Below the pieces are notes generated by a model. The model was not told the DNA's origin and made no database searches. It saw only the letters and a program-made list of their open reading frames with translations. DNA of 64,000 bases from assembly GCA_907163345.1 (NCBI GenBank), contig CAJQUN010000499.1, positions 310,001-374,000 of the forward strand, in the 5' to 3' direction. The stretch is from Haberlea rhodopensis (taxonomy: Eukaryota > Streptophyta > Magnoliopsida > Lamiales > Gesneriaceae). The translations under genes and the position numbers were made by a program. Shown piece after piece: positions 35,484-46,059 of this stretch (its first letter is position 1; the number at the start of each line of letters is the position of its first letter).

Positions 35484-36276
35484 CTGGACTTACTAAAGGA
35501 AACAGGTATGCTAGGCTGCAAACCAGCCGAGACACCTATGGAACAGAATCTGAAACTCGGGTTAAATGATGACACTAATAAAGTGGATCGAGAAAGTTAC
35601 CAACGTATGGTAGAAAATTAATCTATCTTTCTCACACGATACCAGATATTGCGTTTGTTGTGAGTGTTGTAAGTCAGTTCATGCATTCCCCATGCAACCA
35701 ACATCTTGAGGCAGTTACGACGGATTCTGAGGTATCTCAAAGGAAATCCTGGTAAATGCATGTTTTTCGAAAAAAATAAAAAACGTGGTATTGAGGTATA
35801 CACTGATGCTGACTGGGCTGGATCAGTAATGGATAGACGATCAATTACAGGTTATTGTACTTATGTATGGGGTAACCTTGTTACTTGGAGAAGTAAGAAA
35901 CAATCAGTTGTGTCTAGAAGCAGTGCAGAAGCAGAATTTCGAGCTGTTGCTCAAGGACTCTGTGAATGTATTTGGCTATCTAGATTAATGGAGGAATTGA
36001 AGTTTTTTAACAAAGAGCCTATGAAACTCTACTGTGACAACAAGGCAGCAGTAAACATTGCTCATAACCCAGTCCATCATGATAGAACAAAGCATGTTGA
36101 GATCGACAGACACTTTATCAAAGAAAAAATTGAGGATAAAAGTGTATGTATGATTTATGTTCCTTCAGGACATCAAGTTGCAGATATTCTAACGAAGAGT
36201 TTATCAAAGGCAGCATTCAATCAATTGACAAGCAAGCTAGGAATGATAAATATATATTCTCTAGCTTGAGGGGGAG

Positions 36277-36495
36277 TGTTGGAGATAATTAGATAATTAT
36301 CATATTAGATAAAATTTAACTTTATTATTTATTAGAGATATTAGATTAGGAGATAATGATAAGTTTAGATTTAAAGAGATTGTTTAAACTAGGTTTCTTG
36401 GTTGTTTTTTCTTTGTATAAATACTTCATTATTTTCTTCAAATCAATGTTCAATTTATAATAGAGATTTTTTCCAATATCTCATATTTTGTAACA
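36277..36495 (+). repeat. 3' LTR of the Copia relic
   Basis: Starts TGTTGGAGATAATTAG after the purine tract, has TATAAATA near 36416, and ends near TTCCAATATCTCA or a few bases later at TTGTAACA. About 210-220 bp, usual for small Copia LTRs. The exact end is uncertain. Confidence 0.65.
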
Positions 36496-37299
36496 AAAAT
36501 AAAAGAATTTTGAAAGTGATCTTGTTTTTAAGCTATTATTAGGTCTTTCTCCCTCAACTTTCTGAAGCCGAAGAGTGAAAAAGAAAAAGAAGCAGTTACA
36601 CAAACTTGAGAGAACTGGGGAATATTCTGTATTGATGTAGGGGATTCGGATTGACTTGTTGAAATAAAAGAATTATTCGATTTGTATTAGTATCAGTCTG
36701 GTTATGTCTTACGACTTATGGAGTTGCTGATGTTTGTGTCTGAGCCATGCTGTAACTGATTCCTTTAGGAAGTGATTACGCAAAAACTTCAATTCGTAGT
36801 TGGGAACAAACTTTTATATTTGGCAGTAATTTCCTCGGTCAATTAATCTTTTTTTCCTTGAGTGTGCACCGTTTGTTTCCTATATATCCAAAATGAGTTG
36901 GTTTAATTATCGTACCGGCTTTTGCTCACTTATTTTTTAGTTTACAAAGTCCAACATATTTTTAGAATGTCTCAATATCTGCGGCCTATTTTCTTGCCAA
37001 CTTACTGTTCTCTTGGATTGACAATGGACTTATATATCCTTTAGCCAGAACACGTAAATGATGACCATCATTAGAGTGTGTCCCTTCTTTTCAATGTGTT
37101 CTTTTGATCATGTTTCTTTCCATGTGTGTAGGTTTACGTTATTAAGTTGCTTTTTGTTGTGTTCTTGTCGTTTCAATCCAGTGTAACTGTTGATCATGTT
37201 TATTGATGTCAAAGTATGAAATTATGTAAAAGGTTTATGTTCTTGATTTTGTCAAAGTAGTTATTGACTGAGTAATTACATTACTCTTGACTGGTCAAG
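36496..37299. other. Sequence upstream of the citrate synthase remnant, no exon found
   Basis: I looked for the missing 5' exons of citrate synthase here and found none. The T-rich, AT-rich composition fits leftover intron sequence. Confidence 0.5.
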
Positions 37300-38193
37300 G
37301 TTCAAAGTGAATTTCAGAAAGCATACGAGAAGGGTATTCACAAATCGAAGTGAGTGTTTAATCAGAATTTGGTTCTGGCTAAAAATAAATTGTTCTTTAT
37401 TCACGGGTTGCCCTTTGTAGGTATTGGGAACCAACATTCGAGGACTCCCTTAGTTTGATTGCTCAAGTTCCAATTGTGGCTTCTTATGTCTACCACAGGT
37501 TATTGGATTATAACACCGTGTGCCAGAATAAAACTTTCGTGCCAGTTTTCTCCATATTATATCACACATTCAAATGATCTTTTTTACTCTTTTGAACTTG
37601 TGAAGGATGTACAAAAAAGGAGAAGTTGTACCAATGGATGACTCTCTAGATTATGGTGGAAATTTTGCCCACATGCTAGGTTTTGATAATCCTGCCATGC
37701 TGGAGCTTATGAGGCTTTATCTTACCATTCATAGGTGTGTTTTTGTATTTAGTCTCACATGTGTTGAAAACATATAATAGGTTCCTATTAAATCTAGAAT
37801 CTTTTATTCATTGGACATTTTTAATTTGTTGTAGTGATCATGAAGGCGGGAATGTTAGTGCCCATACCGGTCACCTAGTAAGTGACTTTACTCCTCTATG
37901 ATCTTTTGTAAGTGCTACTGAACAAACGACATGCAAATGCTTGTGTGTTGTTCAAGTTGCCTCCATGGGCTGTTATGGTGCATGATTCTTTGACATCCTT
38001 AAAAATATTTAGTTGGTCCACTTCATGGCTTGGCAAATCAATATGGCATGTGGAAATTGAAGTTTGGTGTATTGCTCTGACACCTGATTTTACTTGCTCA
38101 GGTTGCCAGTGCCCTTTCAGATCCTTATCTATCATTTGCTGCTGCATTAAATGGTTTAGCTGGTCCACTTCATGGCTTGGCAAATCAGGTGTT

Positions 38194-38237
<44 letters not shown>

Positions 38238-40041
38238 GTACAAAATACAATGTTTCTGGTGTTTACACTTGCTTTTATTTTGGTGTTATTACAGGAAGTC
38301 TTAATTTGGATTAAATCTGTATTAGAAGAATGTGGGAGCATGTCAGCAAGGAGCATTTGCAAGATTATGTTTGGAAAACATTGAATAGTGGCAAGGTAGT
38401 ATGATACTGCAGATGGCATTTTCTAAATCTCCGTGTACATTGTTTATCATTGACTATTATATGTAAGAAATGTGCCATTGCCCATTACTTGAGTTGATAG
38501 GTTGTGACTGCAGTTTTATAGCAATTTTCTCTTTATCAAATTATAGCACCTCTGATTGGTTTTATTCTATGCCTTTCCTGGCCTTCTTTGGCATCGCAAC
38601 TAAACCTTTTCCATTTTCTGCGGATGCTGCACGAACTAACTGAACTTTCTGGGAAAATTTATTTTGATTTGTATCAATTTGTAATGTTTGGCAGTATGTA
38701 TGACTGAGCAACAGATTAGTGACGCAGCTTTATTATTAGTTTTGGAGCACAGAATGGCTAGTCTATCTACCTTTAACATGCTCAGTCACACAGACACATG
38801 GGTTTGCCTTGTAGACAGTGTTTTGTATCTTTGTTATTATGGATGAATCCTGAGGGGTCCCCACCTCAGCCTTCGAAAATCCCTTCAGTGCTTTAGCTTT
38901 CTTTGTTTGTCATTATCTCTGTGTTAATCACTTCTTTTTTTCTCTTTTTCCTCCATTATTTGTGGGTTGGGGAAGGTGGGAATCTTTTGAATAGAAAAAC
39001 GACGAAAAAAAACTTCACCATTTAAATATCTTGAATTATGATGTTCTCGTCTTTCACTTTGATACGACAGGTTGTTCCTGGATTTGGACATGGAGTTCTG
39101 CGTAAGACAGATCCAAGATACACATGTCAGAGAGAATTTGCTCTGAAGCACTTGCCTGAAGATCCACTATTTAAACTGGTTACTTTTTTTAGCCTCGGCA
39201 CATTGATGTAGTTATACTTTCTTCTGTTGTGACTGTCCAATTTTTTGCTTTATTCTGTTCATATTCCTTGCAGGTGTCAAATCTTTATGAAGTTGTGCCA
39301 CCTATTCTGTTGGAACTAGGCAAGGTAAGGGATGATTGTTTATATGAGAAACATTGATAATAGTAGAACAGATTCAGTGATTGGTATTTTGATAATAGTA
39401 GAAGAAATTCAGTGATTGGGTAGTTATTTTGTTTGAAACTGAAGATTTGATATGTGATTCCAAAAATTGGTGGAAAACAGAAAAAAACAGACCGAACTTA
39501 TTTATTAAAAAGAAGATACGAGAGAAAATCCCAACCGAATGACCCATTCTGGGCTCACGCTACTGTACTAGTGAGTGTTTCATATTACTCTTATCATCAT
39601 TGTTCGACCTGACTATTTTTTTCTTGAATCTGAGTTTTGTAGGTGAAAAACCCATGGCCAAATGTAGATGCTCATAGTGGAGTGTTGCTCAATCATTATG
39701 GTTTAACAGAGGCAAGGTATGAAATTTATAAACTTTTATGCTAAATACTTATATCTTCCCAAAGAAGATAAAGAAAACTGATACGAGCATTATCATTTTG
39801 ACCAATATTGTCAACAGGTACTATACTGTTCTCTTCGGAGTGTCGAGGTCTATTGGCATTTGTGCTCAGGTTTGTTCTCTTCATTCTCACTGTCGTCGTC
39901 TTGCCAAAGTACCCGGAGTTCCCTGAACTCTTTTTTTTTATCATTTAGCTAATCTGGGACCGTGCTCTTGGATTGGCACTGGAGAGGCCAAAGAGTGTCA
40001 CAATGGAGTGGCTTGAAAATTACTGCAAGAAAGCAGCTTGA
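37300..40041 (+). pseudogene. Citrate synthase (mitochondrial type), 5'-deleted and frameshifted
   Basis: Eleven exons with GT-AG borders: 37300-37349, 37421-37498, 37606-37734, 37835-37877, 38102-38188, 38295-38395, 39071-39178, 39274-39324, 39643-39716, 39818-39869 and 39949-40041. They encode the C-terminal ~290 residues, from VQSEFQKAYEKGIHKSK to ENYCKKAA. Catalytic regions survive: His in HEGGNVSAHTGHL, His in VVPGFGHGVLRKTDPRY, Asp in NVDAHSGVLLNHYG. The N-terminal ~180 residues are absent: upstream lies only non-coding DNA, the Copia relic and then the divergent CNX2 gene. Exon 6 is 101 bp instead of 102: an A is missing at 38340/38341 after EECGS, shifting the frame to a stop (TGA at 38382). 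The intact gene would make citrate from oxaloacetate and acetyl-CoA in the TCA cycle. Either defect alone should abolish function. Confidence 0.88.
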
Positions 40042-42094
40042 GCTTCACATACCTTATGATTTTTCCATCGGTCTTCTCGAAGTCCTCTGCTCGAAGGTTC
40101 TTCATGCTTGTTGTGTTGAGTCTGATTCTCGAAGTCTTTTGTGTTTTCTTTATCCTCTTCTCTTTTTGGGCAGAGGTTTGATTTTGGTCTCCACGCCAAG
40201 TCGTAGCGCTTAATTAGCGGTGGAGCTAAAGTCTACAAGTTCGCTAGATAAGTTGCCCAACAAATGTCTAAATTTAAGCCTTGGGAAAATTCTTCGTCCT
40301 TCAGAGCTTATCTTTGATGTATTGAGGATCGTAGTTAGTTATTGAATTCAACTTCGTATCCTGCCATTGTCATGGTGCCTTAAGCAAAAGAAGAAAATTC
40401 TTGTTCTCGAGTGTTGAGTATTATTTGAATTATATACCTACCTTGGAATTTCTGCAGGAAGTTGGCCCAAGTCTTCGAGGTGTCGTTTCTCCTCCACTGA
40501 TGTTCTTTGACTTGCCATCAATTATGTGTTGCTTCTTCGAATGGATGGAATGCAAAATTCACATTTTGTTCTTCGGAGTAATCAAGAGTGGGGAAAACTT
40601 TCTCTAATTTGGTGATTAATGATTCCACGTGCTGGGGTGATTGGAAACATAGGTAGTCTAAATCTAAGGAATCGTTCAAGAGCCTGATCACTTGTTACTC
40701 GAGACCTAGATTACTCTCACCAAAGTTTCTTGGTTGTGGCTGCTGAAAGAACTGCATGGGTTGTTGAGATATGTCGAACACATTTCTTCGATCTTGTTCT
40801 TGCTAAAATATGATGTTCCTTCCCTTGGTTTCCAACCAACTATCGCGTAGCGGTTTCGTCATTTTATGATTTTGTTACAAATAAAATCATAAAAAATTAG
40901 TAAAATATAACTATTAGATTTTGTTACGATATATGTATATTTATATACATTTCACTGACAATCGGCTAGTTTGAAAACAATGTTCGATTTATTATTTTAT
41001 ATTGGTGGATAAGCAAATGTTATCAAGAAATTTGAAAAATATATCGTATCTACTCGCGTTCGAATTAGAAACCCCTCCCACGATTGTTAACAAAAAAAAT
41101 GATGGTGGTATCGGTAGTGCATGTTAGCAATGAAAGGATTTACTTATCACGAATCGTCATAAAATTGGTTGCTACTTTTCGCCCCATCCTCGTTGTTGAA
41201 TTGGGGTCTCAACTCAAAATGATTGATCTAAAATGCTTCGCATATTAGTTAATGGGGTGGCTCAACCACTAAGTTGTTAAAATATTTACTTTAGACCTCC
41301 GATTTCAATAAGGCCCCAAATTCTAGGTTTATTAATTATAGACATTAATATATAGATAATTTTTTTCCCCAAATTAACATATGACTGGAGACATTTCATT
41401 AATTTTTTTTTATATACTATCTAAATATTAATGGATTACTTTGATAAAATATATATATATATAATAGAAGTTGTTATAATGCCCTAATTAATTGCTTAAT
41501 ATGAATACAAAAATTTTACAAGTGATTTTGCATCAAATAGGTAAGAGTAAGATTTTAGTTTAGTATTTATTTTATTTTTTTCAGTAAAAACCTCATTTGT
41601 ATAAATTGTCTAAGGCCTTCAAGAAGTTTGAGCAGCTCGTGTGATAGGTGTGTGTTTTTTTATTTAAAAATATTGTATTTTAATATTGAGTTTGTGTATA
41701 AATGTGGTCCAAATCTGATGCATACTAGTATTTCTCGTTGAATCGGGTGCCAAAGTCTTCCCAAATTTTTGTTACATTTTCTAAATTTGTTTATTTATGA
41801 GCTTTCGGTCTTGTCGATTTGGACAAAGCTTAGATTCGTATTCAAGTCCGCGGTATACGGAAGCCTCTCCTCTTATTAAAAAAATTGTCCGTCCACTTAC
41901 AAATCTCAATTCATTCTGATAAAGATTGCTCAAATTTCATTAAGAAGAAAAAAATAGAGAAGAATATAATATATGATCTCAGAAGGAGGAAGGGTTTAAA
42001 AGCATATTTGAAAATTGAAAATAATTGTGAAAATATATATTATATTCTCCACTTAGGCCGTTTTGTGCGACATTTTCTGGAAGAGAACAAATTT
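40042..42094. other. Intergenic, no gene seen
   Basis: Downstream flank of the citrate synthase remnant, then AT-rich DNA with an (AT)n run near 41449-41462. Short frames at 39962-40600 have no recognisable domain. Confidence 0.45.
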
Positions 42095-43578
42095 ATGGCT
42101 TCTCTACATTTTCTTGCACCAGCGTCTCGCTCTGTTGGGGCCCTCTGTCGTCTCTCCGCCGGAACACAGGCCGCGACATCCGTTTACTTCTTCATTCCTG
42201 GTCACTATACATCTCTAGCCCACATGAATTTAAGGTACATTTGTCACTATTTTTGCCCTCAAATTTAGCTAGATTCAGCGTGATAATTTACCTGAATTTA
42301 TAAGCTTCTGGGTTTGGTGATTCAAGCATAGGTTTTTATGTTTATTTCCAATGTATGGCTGGTGTTCGAAGTTGTCAGCGTTTGAATTTCAGTTTTGACA
42401 AGTTGAGCTGAAAGAGGCTGTTGGGAACCAATTTATTAATGTGATTACTCAAATCCTGAATGCGATGTACGTAGTGTACTTGGATGGGCAGAACTTTAAT
42501 TTTCAATTTGACATATTGGATTTGAATTTTTGAATTTGAGGCGATTGTTCTTACTGATCCTTCTCTACTTCCGCTCTTCCAAGAGTGACTAATTCATGTT
42601 GTTTGAGGTTTGATGACATTTCACCACCTTGTTTCGCGGAATGATTTGCTGACTATAAATCATGAAGGTTAGTGTATGGATGATACATTGCTGTATATCT
42701 TCGTTTTTAAAAAGATAACCAACAATATAAACTAGATTACTGGAGACAAGACAGCTGTGGCCAGTTATTAAGCATTTTACACCCACAACCTTTATAACGG
42801 TGGTTCTAATCATCTTGTTTGAATTTGGGAAAAAGATTTAATCCTCCTTTTACAAGGAAAAAAATAGATTAGTGGGAAATTTGCAATGAAGAAATATGGT
42901 TTCAAGTTGCATTATGGAGGGAATTTAGTAATACGAGAGCTTAATGTATCCTTCCAATCCTTTCTTGTGCAAAGATTGTCTCTTCAATTACTTGTGTATT
43001 ACACAAGAAACTTTATTCGCTTCACCTAAGCCAAATCCTGGTTCTGTCCCTCAACCATGGGCATGCTGTTATTTTTCTTTGTAAATGCCATCTTCTGAAG
43101 TCCAATCACACCAAAACTAGTTCAAGAATGTAGAATAATTAGGGATAGTGAGAAAAGCTATTTAAGGTTTGTCATGGCGTTGATGATTTTGTGTCTATCC
43201 CACCAAAAGTGTATCAAATAGTCGTTAAAGTTGTAATGGACCATTCATTTGAATAGTATTTTAAGAGGACATCAAAAAACCTAGCTATGCCTCATTATAT
43301 CAATCTCATTGTAGTATTGAGCTTGTTGGTTGACATTGCTGCTCCCACTCAGGTTCAAGAACGAAGTAAGGATTAAAGTAAAAGACAGGTGGTGTCCTAT
43401 ATTTGCATCAAATACTAATCTCCCAGAGGAATCGAACAGAGCGAAAACCAGGGACACAGCTCGAGGGCCTCCATTCCTCACCATTTTGGCAGGTTTTGTA
43501 GTCTTCTTTGGCTTGTGTTGGATCCTTGGAACCATTGTTGCGTGGTTTGTTGGCTTCGTAGTTTGTCCACCTCATTGA
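42095..43578 (+). CDS. Small two-exon membrane protein of unknown function
   Basis: Exons 42095-42234 and 43353-43578 join through a GT-AG intron in the middle of an Arg codon, giving 121 residues. The N-terminus (MASLHFLAPASRSVGALCRL) is rich in Ser, Ala and Arg and poor in acidic residues, like an organelle-targeting peptide. The middle is charged (FKNEVRIKVKDRWCPIFASN; EESNRAKTRDTARG). The C-terminal ~35 residues are strongly hydrophobic (FLTILAGFVVFFGLCWILG; TIVAWFVGFVV), enough for one long or two short membrane spans, ending VCPPH. I do not recognise a named family. The clean splice join and the change from targeting-like to membrane sequence support a real gene. Location in mitochondrion or plastid is inferred only. 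Confidence 0.65.
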
Positions 43579-44465
43579 AATGAGGCTGTTTTTTCACTCG
43601 TATTTGTACTTCTAATGCTGCGTTTGGTTTGTTGGGCAAGTGTTGGATTTATTAAATGATCACCCTAAGCGTTACAGGGAGACACGGTTTCTTGATAAGT
43701 TATCACACTAGGTGTTATATACCAAACCCCTACCAATTGAAAGAATGCGAAGTAAATAGATTGAATTGTGGAAAGACAAATGGTTGTTCAAGGCAGAAAA
43801 TTGAACAAGCTTCAAATTACGGCATAAACAAGCTTAAATCGCCTAATTCAGTCCGATTAGTTAATTATTTATACGAGCTATCAATAGTCCAATGCCGTCC
43901 ATTTTTCAAAACATTTAGGGACAAGAATGTACCAAATATATTTGGGAAAAGTCCAGGCCGGTATATTTTTATAAAACTTAATTCATCCTAGTCAGGGAAA
44001 AAATTCTTCAATCACTTAAGTTCATTTGAAGTTAAAATAACAATAGTATATCTAATCTTTCGCACTCACATTTTCAGCTTTCACTCTTGTTTCAAAACCC
44101 AATAGCCGCCAAATCGCATGACCTAGGGTTTCAGACTATCGACGACGAGATGGGTGGTGGCCGGTCTCAAACGTTCAGCCATAGTGAGGGAAAACTAACC
44201 AGTGTATGTGCTCGGACCAACACATGGATAGATCGAAAATCGAACCCAAGAGCTGAAAACCTAGGTCATGCGATTTCGCCCCTTCCAGATCAAATTCCGG
44301 TGATTCCACGGCGACTTACGGTGGCAATTGAATTGTGAACATTTTCGTATATTGGGCTCGTTGAACGGAAGTCGGACGTCTACGAACGAAACATTTTTTT
44401 TTGCGCGGTGATCCAGTGCATGTTTTCGGATCTTCAGTGTGTGTTCGCAATTTTGTGAAAATTTG
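43579..44465. other. Intergenic, no gene seen
   Basis: Downstream region of the small membrane protein gene. Short frames at 43656-43991 and 44087-44338 have no family signature. Confidence 0.45.
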
Positions 44466-44469
44466 AAAT

Positions 44470-44815
44470 CAGTAAGTGATGCATGAAATTGAAAATCAGT
44501 AACTGATACACGAAAAATGAAAATAAGTAACTGATGCACGAAAATTAAAATCAGTAACTGATGCACGAAACATTGAAAAAGTATGTGATGCACGAACCAT
44601 AATCGCAAATGGGTGATGCACGAATCATACAATAAAGTAAGTGATGCACGAACCATCTAATTTTGTGCACCAGTTATGTTTGTGCAAATTTAACACAGTT
44701 TGTGCACCAGTGTATTTTTATCCATCAGTGCTATATTTTCGTGCATCAGTTACTTTTTATAATTTTCGTGCATCGGTTACTTTTTTTTATTTTCGTGCAC
44801 CAATTACTTTTTCTC
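44470..44815. repeat. Short repeats arranged as a large inverted array
   Basis: The left half has about seven copies of AGTAACTGATGCACGAAA at ~27-bp spacing (44470-44660). The right half has about six copies of the reverse complement (TTCGTGCATCAGTTACTTTT and variants, 44664-44815). The whole could fold into a long imperfect hairpin. Reading frames here are by-products of the repeat. Confidence 0.75.
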
Positions 44816-46059
44816 TGGGTCATCTTCTTCGTTGCAATATCTTATTGTCATGCTATAAATTTTGAAAATGGACAAACAAGCACGATAACCAATAAATCAC
44901 AACTAAAAAACATTAAATTTTGAAAATGGACACACTATGCACACATATATACACACATAGACATGCATACACACATAAAAGGTTGTGAGGCTTGTGACAG
45001 CGGCAACGACGGCTTGTGAAGACGTCGGCATCAAACTGGTGATGACCATAGAAGTGGTGGATGTGGAAATGAAAGAGTAATATGAGATATTTCATGTGTT
45101 TGAAACCCTAATTATGTAATATATTAAATCATAGGTATTTTAGTAAACAAAAGTTCAAAAAATGTACATATCTAAATAAAATTTTCACCTTCATATATTT
45201 TGATGCAAGCTTTTTTTTCCTCAAATTTATTTGCAATAACTTTTTTTCAAAGGTTACCTCCTTACAATTTCCCCGATATATTTTAGTGGTAAATATTCTC
45301 CTAGCATCTAAAGAGCATTCTTTGGTACATCAATTTCAATCCAACCATCAAAATACAAACAAGAGAATGGAAAAACAAAAAAAAAACTTGAATCAGCTCT
45401 GCTGGCACCCAAAGCAGCTGTGTCATGCAGCAAATCACGAAGCTTCACCTTTCCCACATCTTCAAGGTATCATTTCTTTAAGGATTGTTCACGTTCACCC
45501 ATTGGGGGTAAAGAAGACCGAGTCTGGTTTTATATCTGGAAATTCGTCTAAGCCTTTCTTCTTTTAACCTGCATATAAGATGTCAATAGTGTCATCGTGT
45601 ATCAAAATACGTAAGCAACCAAAAGCACTGTGAAGTTGAATACTATCACAAGACAAACAACTAATAACAAAACGGATCTTGCAAAAGTCATTTTTGAACG
45701 ACTTTGCCTACGGATTATGAAAAAACTTTTTTTTTTTCCAAAACAACGTAAGTAAAAACTAGTAAGTGTCAAAATTTTGGAATATATTACAACCAAAAGC
45801 ACCAACCAAGAATATATATAATGAATATTCCAGAAACTAAATCCCCGAGCGGCAAGCTCATTATCAGTGCAGAACCTTGAACTCTTGTACACTAATAAAA
45901 CAGGCATGTACTTGTATTCTCAAGATAAAAACAAGAACATGCCAGAGCTAGTAATGCCTCAGCAATACTGTTGCAAAGCAACAAAGTTACTTCTCCATTG
46001 TGAAATCCCCTATGCGCATGTGAACATTATTTAAAATAACCAAAAATATAAAAAACAGT

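Larger units (their letters stand above)
32450..36495 (+). mobile_element. 5'-truncated Ty1/Copia retrotransposon relic, split by a solo LTR
   Basis: Starts in the integrase-RT linker. The RT start is at 32874-33256 (CKWVFTIKYKADGSIERYKA; ARLVARGFTQTAGIDYQETF). A small indel at about 33250 (CTAGCTAGAT) shifts the frame. The RT core at 33268-33683 has KALYGLKQSPRAW and the catalytic YVDD. After the solo LTR the RNase H part runs 35484-36269 (DADWAGSVMDRRSITGYCTY; SSAEAEFRA; DNKAAVNIAHNPVHHDRTKH). A purine tract (GAGGGGGAG) leads into the 3' LTR. Gag, protease, integrase core and the 5' LTR are missing. Inactive. Confidence 0.88.

Noticed and set aside
36496..37299. Missing 5' exons of citrate synthase
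   Set aside because: No frame with the expected conserved sequence was found on either strand.
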